Positions 13,330-25,554 are shown, counted from the stretch's first letter. The stretch is 64,000 nt of DNA from Karalla daura (GCA_029224185.1 CM055190.1:17259015-17323014), one strand, 5' to 3'. Made by a program: numbers and translations. The notes: generated by a model not told the origin, from the letters alone.

Positions 13330-14679
13330 AGTCTTTGTTCCAGCCGGTGCAAAGGGCATGGCACATATTTTGGAGATGATCTTCAATGCGACTCCCATGT
13401 TTACAGTGTCAATGAGAATGTCTAGTGATTCTTATCTAGTTTTTATCTGTCAAAGTGAAATTTGATATTGTTGATATAATATTACTCATAAGTTATATTA
13501 AATTAAGTTATATATATGTTATATTTTATAAACACACAAGATGTATTTATAACGCAGACTGAGATGGGATTTCTTGAAATACACAGTACAAAACGATATA
13601 TATTGTTACTTTTAGTGACTAATACTGGTCGAAGCCTCTGGTGTATCACATGAGTGAATTTGAGTGAACCCTAACCCTAACCCGAACATTATATTGCTGC
13701 ACAGAAGTTAATTTTTCTTCAGTTTTCCTTTTTTCCCCTTTCTTGACATTGACAATCCACTGTGAATAATTAACAAAGTCTCAAATAATGTGTGTGCATG
13801 TGACCAAGAGACTATTCTCTGGTTTTAATTTTTGATTTCTTCTACATCAGATTTGTTTTTATTTTTCTTGCTGTGTTTTCACATTGGCATTTGGCACTCG
13901 TATAGAACAGCAGAACAGCTTGTGCATGCAATACATATCTGAGCCTCTGTAAATCGTTTTAGAAAAAAATCAGCACTAGTGTGACTCCACCCTGAAATAA
14001 TGTCCTGAGTCTAGCAACTGAAGCTGTCTCGTCCCGTGTGGTTACAAATGACCTCCTGCAGCAATAATGCAATAAGTGTTGTCTCCTATCTATGTTATCT
14101 GGGTTCTTTTTCACTTGGCCTGACACAATTGTGCATTTATCAGTGTAATTGCAAGAGTTGGAAGCAGTGATGTTGTCTATTAGGCGGATTTCCATCCTGT
14201 TAAGAGCAGAGGGTCTTTTAATGTATGGCCCTGCCTGAGTGTGCTGCTACACAATTACAAAGCGGCCAGAGATTGAGTGCGTTGATGATGCTGATGATTG
14301 TGATGGTCGGGGTGGCGGTGGTGATGGCAGTGATGATATTGGACCACCCTGCACTCCACTTACAAGCCTTTCAGCAAGAGACGAAGAGTGAAACAAAGTG
14401 AAACCGAGGCTAATCATTTTATTTACTTGATTTTCTCTCTCACACACTCTCTGTCTTTCACCTACCTCTCCCTCACTTTTCCTTCCTTTTCTTTAACCAA
14501 GTGATGGAGCCTGGCTCGTGGAAAGCAGGGCGGGTGGGGATCGATGGCGAGCGCATTACAGTAAAACGTATTGATTAGGAGACCTGCGAGCAGTGTGTTG
14601 GAGATGGTGGAATGATGCAATGCTTAAAGGAATTTATCCTTTGACTTTTACATTAACCTTTTATTGACTGCTTTGCCTG

Positions 14680-15180
14680 TCCATAATTAACACTCACTTT
14701 AGCTAAAGTGGTTAGTTTGAGCACAAAGGGGGCTCCAGCCCTTATTGCAGGGAGGGCCGCGGAGCTCCTGCCCCAGCCGCAGTTCAAGTGCACTGCGCAG
14801 CGTGGAGGGAAAGGCCTCAGTGGAATAGAGGCGATAGAATCCTAGATACCTTTCACATTAGCATACCATTTGAGCAGGGGCCTGCCAGGCTATAAGGTTT
14901 CAGGGCAAATTGAAATGAGTGATTGTGTTGCCAATCTCTCTTGACCGAGCGCCAGATGGGATAGTTAGGTCCATATCTGTCTGGGGTTAATCCATTGGAA
15001 CAGCCTGGACTCACAAACACGTTCTCTCCCTCCCTGACACCCTCACCCCTCCCCTACCCACCCACCGCTCCAAACACCCCTTTGTCTTTGACCTTAACTT
15101 TAAGGTGGGCTGTTTTGCCATGGGAAAGTCTTTTGGCGAGCCTTGTTTGTACGCCTCTGTGGCTTACACTGAATTTCTAG
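14680..15180. promoter_or_regulatory. Candidate regulatory block in the fto intron
   Basis: Unique sequence beginning with homeodomain-like ATAATTAA and followed by an inverted pair ctttagctaaag (14698-14709, a perfect 12-bp palindrome) and GC-rich segments. No repeats. Inferred enhancer. Confidence 0.28.
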
Positions 15181-15229
15181 CGAGAGCCCTGGAGAGCTTA
15201 AGGCACCTCGCTTGATATTGACTTTTTGT

Positions 15230-15480
15230 TTGGTTCCATTTTAGCAGTCAAGAGACGCCGCTCTGCGAACAGGGCCAGATTGTGTAAAAGTGTGCGCTGA
15301 ATTACCTGCAGCATATTATCTCTTACAGTCGTCCGGCCTTGATATCTTTAATATCTCTGGTAAACCAGGAGCCACCTATTTTCCAAGCTAATGTTGCAAA
15401 ATCCCTCTGTCAGATGAGCGCAGACAGGTTTTTATGGCGTATACCCTTTCCGTATGAGTCAGGGCAGCAGGCAAGTAGCA
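15230..15480. promoter_or_regulatory. Candidate regulatory block upstream of the fto terminal exon
   Basis: Complex unique sequence (taccagga, tatctttaatatctc, ttatggcgtat) with CpGs retained, unlike the surrounding CpG-poor DNA. Retained CpGs and lack of repeats suggest constraint. Inference only. Confidence 0.3.
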
Positions 15481-15589
15481 AGTGTTTTCTCTCACAGCTC
15501 TGCTACATGAATACTTAAACAGAAACCAAATCAAAGGCCTGGGTTCCCATGGCCTATGGTGTCGTCAAGCTGATGTCAGCAGAACCTCA

Positions 15590-15591
<2 letters not shown>

Positions 15592-15684
<93 letters not shown>
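15592..15684. repeat. Long (GT)n microsatellite
   Basis: About 46 perfect dinucleotide units, among the longest in the window. It lies between two enhancer-like blocks just upstream of the fto terminal exon. Confidence 0.98.
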
Positions 15685-15685
<1 letters not shown>

Positions 15686-15819
15686 CTGTGTGCTGCCTGG
15701 GTCAGTTTGCATTCTCTCTTTCTCCCTCTCTCTTTTTCGTTTTCTCTTACACTCTGTGGATATGCATGCCAGCCATGTCCTCTTCTTCCTCCTCCTCCTC
15801 CTCATCCTCTTCTGAAGTG

Positions 15820-16140
15820 GCGCTTCCTTTAATTCGCACCCTAAATAAATGATGAGAACATTTAAACACACGGCTCGTCGCAAAGCCCCAAGGTCGCCTA
15901 ATCGTATTATTTATGAAGTGATGTGCTACATAATGGTACTTAGTGCATGTTAACAGATGCTATTATCAGGCCCTGATCCAGAGCGCACAAGATATATTGG
16001 AACACTGGATGTTAATGCTGCTCCTCACCGCCGTAATGCAGCAGCTCTTTAAAGGGCTAACCGCACCAAAATGCAGCACTTAGGCCGAGAGCCAGTCGAA
16101 CATTAAGTGGCTCCGGTGAAAATATATAACCACAAATTGT
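15820..16140. promoter_or_regulatory. Candidate regulatory block upstream of the fto terminal exon
   Basis: Unique sequence with several retained CpGs (ggctcgtcgcaaag, gtcgcctaatcg, cgccgtaatgcagc), HOX/CDX-like TTTATGA (15909-15915) and gttaatgctgctc. Of the intronic stretches it looks most like a deeply conserved element. Inference only. Confidence 0.35.
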
Positions 16141-17063
16141 GGCAGCCCCCGGCTGTCCCCTGACAACGTTAACATCCCCTCATCTCATCCATAACCGATC
16201 CCCCATATCCTTCTAAGGAGCTCCCCACATCCTCTCCATCCCCTCCTGTCGTCACTGGCCATGAGATGGTGGTGGTCCTGTCTGTGTCACAGGGGGTCGT
16301 TTGAGGTTTTTTTGGGTGTGGATGAGTTACGGGGTTATGATATGACAGTCCCTGGCATGATGACAGAGTGGGGAGCGTAACTTGCCTTGTTGTGGCTCTA
16401 GAAAAAACGATTCTCAGGCCACCAGTCACAAGCGCACACACTCTATTCACACACACCCAACACAAATCCTGTCCTCCTCCCCTCCCTCCTGCACCTCCAG
16501 GTCAAGGGTCAGTCTCATCTGTCAGGAGGCAGAGGGAGGGCAGATTTACAATGACAGCAGAGAGCAACACCAAGTCACTGCAGTAAATATTTACACTGGT
16601 CTGACAAAAGATGTGGCGAAGGTCTGCAGGGGTTGCCTGCACTGTAGAAATCACAAATAACCCCACATTATTAATCACATAAAAATCATGTGGTGACATG
16701 AAAAGGCTGGATTTCTCCCCTGCACTGTCATGATCACAACAACAGAGAGTGATGTTCTTATGAAAGCATCCTACTGTGTGTGCCCATGTGTGTGGGTGGA
16801 AGATGAATGGGGAGTTAATCATGATACATGATATCACGCTTTCTCATCAGCTTGATACCGCTGCTGCCATTTATGGCTGTAGACACTTTCCTGACACATC
16901 ATTTTCTCACACTGTCTCGCTTCCATTTCCAGTTTTACTGGCTCAGTGGTAATACACCAGTGACGCTAAAGAAAAGGAGTGTAATTTTTGAGAATTAACA
17001 AACTACCTATCATTAAGAATTCCTGATAGAAAGTCAGCTTAATATGAAGTCTTTTACAGCCTC

Positions 17064-17067
<4 letters not shown>

Positions 17068-17102
<35 letters not shown>
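17068..17102. repeat. (CA)n microsatellite
   Basis: About 17 perfect units, 550 bases upstream of the fto terminal exon. Confidence 0.97.
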
Positions 17103-17103
<1 letters not shown>

Positions 17104-17650
17104 CACCGAGACACACTTGCTCTGTCACATCCTGGATGTTCTAATTGCACCTGGTATTATTAGGAGTCATAAAATGGAAAGGAAACACATAAACTGGGCA
17201 AACATGCACCACCCATTGTGTATTTAGGGACACACACTTACACACACCAATACACATACGCTCGTAATTCACTTAACATTTTGACATTTCGGAAGCTAAT
17301 AGACATCTGTTTATCCCCTACCCACTACAATTACTCTATAATCAACCCACGTAAGTTAAGTTGTTTTCTCAAGAACAGTGTGGATGTTTTTTTTTGTTTG
17401 TTTATTTTGGTTTTTTTTTACTCTCCACATATCTGTTTGTAAAAGGATGAAGATTCACAGCCGTACGCAAGAGTTCAATTAACTTATTATGGTTTGGCTT
17501 GGTCCCATCTCTTCGGCAACTAAAGGCACCGGTAGAAAGTCTTGTTTGTGAGTGTCCTGATTGGCGTGTCTTAATGCTGATGAGTGTCTAGCTTTTCATG
17601 GGCGGGTGGAGTTAATGGGTCTGTTTGTTTCCTGTGTCCTGTCGCCTCAG

Positions 17651-17828
17651 GTGCCACTCCAGTCTGGCCCAGACATTACCCCCTGAGGAGGCCCCAGTGG
17701 ACCGGCCCTTCTGGGGTGTGGATGACCCCAGCATGCCGCTGCCCTTTGATCTGGCTGACATCATCAACAGAGTGGAGTCACTGCTCTGGAGGTGGACATG
17801 TCAACATTTGTACAAGTTTCACATATGA
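17651..17828 (+). CDS. fto: fto terminal coding exon (alpha-ketoglutarate-dependent RNA demethylase FTO, C-terminus, partial)
   Basis: FTO is a nuclear Fe(II)/2-oxoglutarate dioxygenase that removes N6-methyl groups from adenosine in RNA. This exon encodes only the end of the helical C-terminal domain; the catalytic HxD...H residues lie in exons outside the window. The exon follows a clear acceptor (AG at 17649-17650) and starts with the third base of a split Arg codon, then CHSSLAQTLPPEE. The block DRPFWGVDDPSMPLPFDLAD closely matches the human C-terminus (RPYWEKDDASMPLPFDLTD, from memory). Read straight through, the frame gives 58 residues after the split codon and stops at TGA 17826-17828. 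The tail after ESLLW (RWTCQHLYKFHI) has no counterpart in human FTO. A donor at 17792 offers a shorter, more human-like end (see the entry at 18076). Family identity is secure from SMPLPFDL and its surroundings; the last dozen residues are uncertain. Confidence 0.9.
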
Positions 17829-18075
17829 CTTATTAAGCTATTGTTTCTTTTTATTTTTGTCTTTGTTCTCATAACCCTGTAGCATTTTTCTGTTAAATTA
17901 TATGTATAATGACAGTTATTTGACAAACACATTTGTTTAAGTCATTCATGGTAACAGTGTATCATCAATATTTGGATTAAGTCAAACAAGGAACACATCT
18001 AAGGAACAACTTAAATCTGAAAACATCAGCAAAGACTTCTGATGTCCGATCATGACATGAATTTCTTTTCCACAG

Positions 18076-18082
18076 GATGTGA
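18076..18082 (+). CDS. fto: Possible alternative last coding piece of fto (Met-stop after splicing 17791 to 18076)
   Basis: A donor-like GAG|GTGGAC at 17791/17792 and a strong acceptor (tttcttttccacag ending at 18075) would remove a 284-base intron. The phase fits: AG left at 17790-17791 plus G at 18076 makes Arg, followed by ATG and then TGA at 18080-18082. The protein would then end in VESLLWRM, close in length to the human end after PFDL. This is inference from splice-site patterns. The donor lacks the usual +3 to +5 consensus, so read-through to 17828 remains equally possible. If used, the rest of this exon is 3' UTR. Confidence 0.4.
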
Positions 18083-18992
18083 AGGGTGAAGAGAGGAAGT
18101 GAGAAAGAACAGCCCGAAAGAAAAAACAACCCACCAGCTTTTCTAAATGTGGGAGCCCCACATCAGCTGAGGGCACAGACCACTGAAGACGCCTCCCTTG
18201 TGATCCTACCAAAATAGTTTTCCTTTTGATTGGGGCATCTCCATATCCAACTCCCACCCCCCCCACCACCCCCTGTACCCCACCCTCCACTACCCCGACA
18301 CGACTACGTCACCTTGGAGATGGCAGCGAGGAAACCAGACCACCACAATAGAACCAGAATAGTGCTTCAGTAACGTGCTAATAACGCAAGCTTAGCGAAG
18401 CTATTAGTGTCACAGCGGTCTAACGAAACATAAGTGGAACCTGCATTTCAGTGTTAGCATACATTGTGTAACTATTTATTATTTTAGTGTATTCTGTTAC
18501 TTAACCTCATGTAACCCAGACATGCTTTTATCAGTGGATTGACTCATTCTCAGTAGTCACAGTACAGTACATACATATATATGCTTTCTACCCGTCACAC
18601 AGTGTTATAATACAGTGTAGAATGGTTAAAAAATGGCTCACATGGCATCGCATCCTTCACTTGTGTATAGTAATCCCTTTTATTGTGTTCAACGGCGGAA
18701 TGAACCCAAAAGAGACCAAAGAAAGATTATGATAAGTTATGAATGTCACCCAGTGGAGAACCTGGTGAATGTGCTGTTTTAGTGTTTACGCTGCAACAGT
18801 GTGCTTGTGCCATATTGATGTGCAACTGTGCGTGTATGTTTGTGTGTCTGTGTGTGTGTGTGTGTTTGTGCGCTCACATATAGCCATGTGAATATACATG
18901 TGATCACTTGTCGGCCTGCATTGCGTGTTTGTGCGCGTTCACCACCCTCCCATATGTCTACATGAAGCCGTGCGTGTGTGCCTGCGATAGTG

Positions 18993-19018
18993 AGTGTGTG
19001 TGTGTGTGTGTGTGTGTG
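18993..19018. repeat. (TG)n microsatellite
   Basis: Thirteen TG units in a wider TG-rich zone (18830-19020). Confidence 0.95.
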
Positions 19019-19149
19019 AGCTCGTAGGCAGCCTGCCAGTTGTTTGTTCTCGAAGATATGCATATGGAGAAACAGAGACGAGCAGCAGGGCCCCTCTGCC
19101 TTTGCTCTGATGAAAGGCAGCACTGATAGAATGACCCGGAACACAACCG

Positions 19150-19345
19150 CCGTTTCTCATAATTACAGCTGTTCAATCGCTTTTAATTACTCTTTAAGTG
19201 TGTAGAGCACCACGTTCCCCTGTAATGCTGGAGGCCATCCGAGAGAGCGAGAGAAAGATCCGGCGCTTCTGACAAATTCCACTTTCAAAAAAGCTAAAAG
19301 GGTGGAAAAGGGGGCCGACGTCAAAGCAGTGTAGCAGCCCTCCTC
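19150..19345. promoter_or_regulatory. Candidate homeodomain-site enhancer downstream of fto
   Basis: Two TAATTA cores (19160-19165 and 19184-19189) flank a CAGCTG E-box (19166-19171), followed by unique sequence with retained CpGs to 19345. It may overlap the fto 3' UTR. Confidence 0.3.
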
Positions 19346-19618
19346 GTTTGATTCCTTTCTCTATCTAGTTCATGATGAAGTAGAGATGCTGTTTACTATT
19401 AAAAATGCAGAATGCACTCCTTTTTTTACTTTTGAAGTTTTTTCCAAGATGTTAATGGTTGCCAAACGCTGTTCTTCTTGCTTCTTCTTTTGCTGCGCCT
19501 CTGTTGTTTGTTGTTGTCAGAGATTTGTTTGTAGATCGGCAGTAGCGTTGACTTGTTTGAATCACTCTGTGCTCCCTGCGCCACAGCTTGTCTGTCTGAA
19601 GCAATAGGAATGGCAGTA

Positions 19619-19624
19619 AATAAA
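19619..19624 (+). terminator. fto: Candidate fto poly(A) signal AATAAA
   Basis: This is the first canonical AATAAA I find downstream of either fto stop codon. It is followed by T/G-rich sequence (19635-19680) suitable as a downstream element. It implies a 3' UTR of roughly 1.5-1.8 kb. An ATTAAA variant lies at 19398-19403. The sequence match is direct; usage is inferred. Confidence 0.35.
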
Positions 19625-19808
19625 AAAAACAGTGTTTTATCCAATGACCTGTGTCTCCTGGTTTCTTCATCTGTTTTTGTCCATTGTTATTTATTTAATG
19701 TCTGGTTGATGACACACATATGACAGGTGCAAATAGTCCTGTTCATTCCTGTTTGTACATGTGTGTGCATGTTTCCTTTTTTGATTGTACTTCTTCTAAA
19801 ATGTTTGA

Positions 19809-19835
19809 CCCCCCCCCCCCCCCCCCCCCCCCCCC
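19809..19835. repeat. Poly-C tract (27 C)
   Basis: An uninterrupted C run. True length is uncertain because homopolymers this long are poorly sequenced. Confidence 0.95.
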
Positions 19836-19969
19836 ACTGGGTTAGGGGTGAGTTACTGTGCCTCTTTCTAGGATTCCTTGTCTTTCCTCTAGATGAATGG
19901 GCCAGTAATGGACAAGGATCTCTTATTTAGTAATGGGGCTTTTGTCTCATTTTTATCTGTTCTACCAAC

Positions 19970-20005
19970 ATAGATCTATATTCATATATAGATCTATATT
20001 CATAT
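19970..20005. repeat. Perfect 18-bp tandem duplication
   Basis: Unit atagatctatattcatat occurs twice head to tail (19970-19987 and 19988-20005). Each copy holds a BglII-type palindrome, AGATCT. Confidence 0.95.
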
Positions 20006-20220
20006 CATATCCTTCAATGGAGGATGATGGTTGACATGCATATTGACATGCATGGTCCCCAGAGGATGAATCCGAATGATTTCGGTGATCCCCTGGCTTC
20101 TGTTCCTTAATTTATCATGCTTTGCAGATATAATTTTCAAGACTATTTTACAAGTGTTTTGGAGTTATTTTAGATGTACAGATGAGTTTGGTTTGGGATG
20201 AGCTGATGAATATTATCTCC

Positions 20221-20410
20221 ACCCATCCATTATCTGTTTGTAATGGAGCCTGTGCAGCTCACGTAAGGACAGGTCGCCAGTCTATCACAGGACGTTCATA
20301 CCCAGCATGCATGTGTCCTTGGGTCCTAGGGTGTGCGTTTACAATCTCCAGTCAACCTTGATAAATGGTTTTGGCCTATGATAGGGAGCAAAGTGAGGAG
20401 AAATCCCAAA
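20221..20410 (+). mobile_element. Degenerate interspersed repeat resembling a common fish repeat 3' region
   Basis: The order catccattatctg ... aggacaggtcgccagtctatcacagg ... aggagaaatccca mirrors a very common teleost dispersed repeat (catccatt... ggtcgccagtctatcacagg... gaggaaacc), recognised from memory. The copy is diverged and has no coding content. Family not assigned. Confidence 0.6.
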
Positions 20411-23400
20411 TGAAATACAGAACACAGAATTGGCCTCATCTTGGCGTTAAATGCCGTTCATCGCTGTAATAACTTTTGGATCCTATGAAATGTATCTTTG
20501 ACCTGCACTTTTGCCAAAGTGCATACAGGGACTAGCATCACTTACTTTTGTACATATCCAGTGGCAATAGCAACAACAAATGAGTGGAAGATCTGCATGA
20601 TGAAATCAGATATATTATTATCATATATAATATTATATATTAAATTTGATCTGATAATTCTGATGTATGTGGGCAAAACTATGATGCATCTGATGATGCA
20701 CACATTTATTTGCTCTTTTTCATTTTTGCATGTTTTGCTTTCTCTAGACTTCAAAGGAACCAGTTTGCTTAGCAGAGTAAACACCTTCATTGACAGATTG
20801 ATTGATGGATGGACCGATGGATTGATTGAGTGAGTGATGTCACTCCCAGTGATGAAGTGATGGCTAACGCTCTAAATGTCCCTCAAAAAACCTCAACTCT
20901 ACATGCCCTACCCACACTGGTCTACCATCACAGAGGTCGCCCATGTTAACTACTTCCTGTGGTGGCTGAGTGACTGAGTGATGGATGAGTGTGGAGCGCT
21001 CTCCCCTCAGGGGCCAACTGGAAAAAGGGCCCCACTTGAAGAGACAATTACGCAGCGCTGGTGAGAGCCACAGGTATGCATTGTCCTGACCGAGGTCAGC
21101 CGTCAGCTTACAATAGGCACAGGGAGAGATAAAATAACCAGGTGTGTGGTTGGGAAAGGTATCAGTTTGGGGTCATATCCCAGTCAATGGTTTTGTTGTA
21201 TTTGTTATAGTCTTTGGGTTGATTGTAGTGCTGTTTGATGCAACCAGGTAATGGACATTACTCAAAAATTTTGTATACCTAAATTGCAAAGAAGGGCAAA
21301 CATACTGATTTATTATGATATTTGGGTGAATAATAGATGTGATTCATGTCAGTGGAGGACAGTTTATATTTAGGTCCAAAGGAAATCTGAACTTTGCCCT
21401 AATTTCATATGGTGACAACTGCATAAACTGCACCTGCTTTTTGGACAGGGCTTTCATTGTCTCATGTGTCGACAACAAAGAAAGCCTGTTTGTTCGAATG
21501 AATATATGTGTGCACTGTATCCGTGCATGTGTGTGGGTCTCAGAGTGCAGCGGGCTGTTGCAGGCCCTGGGGCCAGAGATCCAGTAGTAATTGTAGACGC
21601 AGACTGAAGAGCTGAAGATAGTATCGCAGCTCTGGGGCGGCTGTCAGCAGTGGGACGGCCTGCACTCATTTGTCACCAACACAGACAAACACCACTCAGC
21701 ACCAACAAAACATGACTTGATTGACTACATGTGAAGCAACACTGGCCCTAATGTTTTGCAACTGATAATTGCACGAAAGGTCACAAAAAAGGCAGTCAGC
21801 AGAAGTTTCGTGTCAGTGTCAGAGTAAGGCAGCGGCTGCAGCCATTGATCTGACACTAAATGTCACACAAACATTTTTCCTTAATGGGACTACTTTTTCC
21901 TCTAATCACACAATTTGACAAAAACACTTATTAGCTTATTATCTTAGCTCCATCTTCTATCTTTGATTTAGATTTATCTATGAGAATAACATGTTATTTA
22001 GTGAAATCCAGAACAAGTAAGTGTTATCATATGTTATATGTCTTATGACAAATATTTAAATACCTTCATATCCCTTTTTATTTTTGGCCTGGGTGAATGC
22101 AAACTCAGGGTCAGTGGAGCTGCCAGCTGTCCCAGTCGATATCTAAAATGTGATGAACCTCCTCCTGCAAACCGAACGTCCTCTCTGTTAGCTCCCTGAT
22201 CACTCCTGACATGTTCACTGGCACCCCATTCACTCAGAATTAGACCTTGAGTGTAAGTCAAGTGATGGTGAAGTCTTGATGCCGATGTTGATGCTGTCAG
22301 GATCCTGGCAGCATGAAGCGTTCGAGGGCCGATGTGTGGTGGGGGAGCGCAGAGGGAGCCTTGTGGGAGTGAGGCCTTGCAGATCAAACAGCTGCCTGAT
22401 CAAATGTAGTGCATTTGTGGATCGTTGCTGTGGCCCCAGCTCCAGTGACCGGCAGCCCAGATATTATCTGTCCTGCAGGACCTTGCGCTCTTTATCTCTC
22501 TCGTCCACTCTGAAGTTGCTGACCCATTTCTCTCATTCACTCCTCATTGGTTTATAAGGCTTTCTGCAAAAACATCTCTGGATGAATTTTCAATGCCATC
22601 TTCAATTAAGCTCCAACTTAAAAGAGCACACTTGAAGGGGACCTAAAATAGTTGTTCTGTATTGCTAACATAGATGCTATTTGTTTCATCAGAAATGAAA
22701 AGCACTTTTATTCATTTTGGCATGGAAATATCAGTCTGTTTCTGTATGCTGATTGACTGTCTTGCCTGCCATTCGAATGATTATGTGACTAAAGCTCTCT
22801 TGCTTTGCAATGGCGCTCAGCAACTTTTTCTTGAACTACTGGAGTGCTACACACATCCAGGCTCACATATTTGAGCATATTTGAGCCAGAAATGGAAGCA
22901 AAAGATGAATAAAAAGCTCAAAAACTGAGGAAGACCCAAGAGCATGTGCACTGCAATTTCAGTGGAAATGTAACCGAATTGCAGCCTCACATTGCACCTT
23001 TATTTATTTTCATACCTGAAGAGAGGCAATTGCCTCAGAAACTATCTGTTTCACTGAACTTTAATATCCAAAATGTATATATGAAGTCATGTTGATTTAT
23101 TTGGATTTATTTTATTTGCTGTCCATCTTTCTATTCAACAAAGTTAAGGATAAAGGACGTTTACTTCTTCTACATAAATGTTAATAACTCAATAATGGCT
23201 GCATAGATTTAGATAGATCATCATTTTGAGAGCAAAAATATTGCGATAGTCTTATAGTCTCAATCAATTACTTGTCTGCTGGCAATTCTTGTGATGGTAT
23301 AGAACAGTTGGGTTGCCACAGGGCACCAAACAAAACCCAGTTCTCCCAAAAAGTTGTGATGAACTTTGTGTTTAGCAGCATAGTGTCTCAAATTTGTGAA

Positions 23401-24340
23401 AGTAATACATTGCACTTGGCCTCCTGCACCCACCCCTCACACAACCAGACCTGCTGTTTCTGCAGAGTGGCAGTGAAGCATCTCTTCTCACACCTGTCTA
23501 GCTCTCTTACCGTTGCAAGCCCTGTTAGCGCCCTGCCATTCATATCAGTGGGATTAAATGGATCGTTTTCCAGCGTTAGCAGCTTCTCCGCCAAGTGGTC
23601 TTGATGTCAGGCCAAGCATAATTGAGTCATCTGCATCTCATCTAAAATGGATGAAAGGACTTTTTGATATCGCCAGCCTCTCAACACCCAACCCCCCTTC
23701 TCCTGCACCCCAGCAGGAGCGAGAGAATGCTCAAACTGGCATCACTTCATTTTACAAAGGTAGAACAAAGTGCAGGGAAGAAGAAGAGGAAGTCAAACAG
23801 CTTAAGAGAGCAGAATGACAAGGCAAGACAATCTGATGATGAGATGGGGTTTAAAAGGGAAAATGATCAAGTGGAACCGACCTCTTAAAAGGAAAGACTG
23901 AGGTCATCTTCACCCTAGTTAGGCTTTTACCCTTTGGACAATTTACTTTACAGTTAAGATGAGAACATGTAAGACAAACTATTCCAAGAAGATTTATCAC
24001 AAACACTATTCAATCGGAGAAAGAAAGGTGTAAAAATCCTGGTCAGAGCCCACTGCCCTGTCCCAGAAAAGCTTTACAGGAAACAAGGCATCGTATCTTT
24101 CTCCTGCGATACCCTGCTGTCAGGTTTAATGCATCTCCAGGAGACAGACAACATAAAGTGATGACTATTACGCCATTGTTTGGATGATTTGACAGGTGGC
24201 AGCGAGGGGTGGATGCAGGAGGAGGGTTTGTTTAGGAGGGGTGGTGAGGAGACCAAGAAGGTGTGATGTATTCATCAGGAGGGACACTCACCTTATCTGC
24301 TCCAACCTTGAGGATGAATTTCTGGATAACTTGCCAGACC

Positions 24341-24384
24341 CCCCCCCCCTCCTTCCCATACACACACACACACACACACACACA
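24341..24384. repeat. Poly-C followed by (CA)n
   Basis: A short C run to 24349 and then about twelve CA units to 24384. Confidence 0.9.
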
Positions 24385-25280
24385 TGCCTGTCCCATGATT
24401 GACAGCTCTTCAAATGAGTGTCTGAGTAGCGCTGGGCTCTGGCCCTCCAAGTAAGTGGGCCGTCAAATTACATCCAGGGGACTGGCTGGCCCTCTCTCCC
24501 CTGGCAGAGGAGATCTATTTATTTGTCTGTTTATTTGCTTGGTTTAAATATTTGGTGGGGGCAAAATATTGAATTTTTGTCCCCCGGTCAAAGTCCCCTC
24601 ATATTTAGTTAATAAAAAGCAGAGGAGGTTGTTTGCCCAGAAAAGTGCAGGATAGGGGACTTTATTTAAGGGAGTCCTCAGAGAGAGCTGGTGACCTTCT
24701 TCTCATGGAGGAGAGGCTTGTGTACACTGTGCTCAGATTTTCTCTCCCTGGCTCCACCAACCTCCGCTCTTCCCCACTCTATGTACACAGACACGGTTCC
24801 TTCCCCTTTTTTTCCCCGTCACTCACTGTCCATTTTTCCCTTCTTTTACTGCATCGTTCTCTCCTCTTTCCTCCCCTCTTCTTCTCACCTGGCCCCCCAT
24901 ACGCCACCCCTCCACCCTTTCCTCAGCCTCTCTTTCTGCAGACCTTGCTCTATTTGACTGGAGCCTCTCTCCGGATTCCCCGGGCTGTATCCAGGTTAAA
25001 CTCTTAATTGCCTTGGCAGTTGGTGGTGTAAGGCGCTGGCTCACTGCAGCTCAGCCGGTCCCTGTGCAGGGGGGCTGAGGGGTTATTCAGGAGGATGAGT
25101 TGTGTTGGACTGTGGCTGGTGTGCATGTGCGTGTGTGTGTGTGTCCATGCATGTGTGCACATGTGCTGCTGCCAGTCAGTAGATGATAAAGGCTTATTAA
25201 TATAGATGATGGAGATGACCTCTGACAGCAACACTACAGGAGGCCACCGCAACATGTCAGCAAGGAGACATGACCTGCCT

Positions 25281-25342
25281 ATCTCTCTCTCTATCTGTCT
25301 CTCTATCTCTCCATCTCTATCTATACATCCATCTATCTATCA
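25281..25342. repeat. (TC)n/(TATC)n compound repeat
   Basis: Mixed CT and ATCT tetranucleotide units with interruptions. Confidence 0.85.
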
Positions 25343-25508
25343 TTTTTCCACATCTTCTGCAGATGCAATGTCCTCAGCCACAAATCCGTAATCAATACAA
25401 GCAGATAGGATGAAAATCGACTGTATATGCTGTTAATGTAAGCATGGCCATCTGCAGCATATGTCTGCTATCTTGTCTCGCACATATCCTGATAAATGGC
25501 AACACTCA

Positions 25509-25512
25509 GTGT

Positions 25513-25554
<42 letters not shown>
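25509..25554. repeat. (GT)n microsatellite
   Basis: About 22 units with one GTTT interruption. Confidence 0.95.

Larger units (their letters stand above)
1..17650 (+). other. fto: Last intron of fto (3' part), holding candidate regulatory DNA
   Basis: This stretch lies upstream of the fto terminal exon and ends in a good acceptor: a pyrimidine-rich tract and cctcag at 17645-17650. I looked for the earlier fto exons (catalytic double-stranded beta-helix and the helical C-terminal domain) in the + frames and recognised none, so the whole stretch is read as intron. The final FTO intron is also very long in mammals (known of the family). Open frames here are short and repeat- or pyrimidine-rich, and are treated as chance. 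The intron contains several microsatellites and a number of non-repetitive blocks with enhancer-like composition, listed separately. Between those blocks (for example 3000-4200, 7020-7600, 10000-10580, 13450-13960) I see only AT-rich unique sequence. A short unrecognised exon could have been missed. Confidence 0.7.

Noticed and set aside
15482..15883. Overlapping open frames of Cys-Val or Thr-His repeats
   Set aside because: They are translations of the (GT)n microsatellite, as are the similar frames near 47-483, 27788-27979 and 37122-37625.
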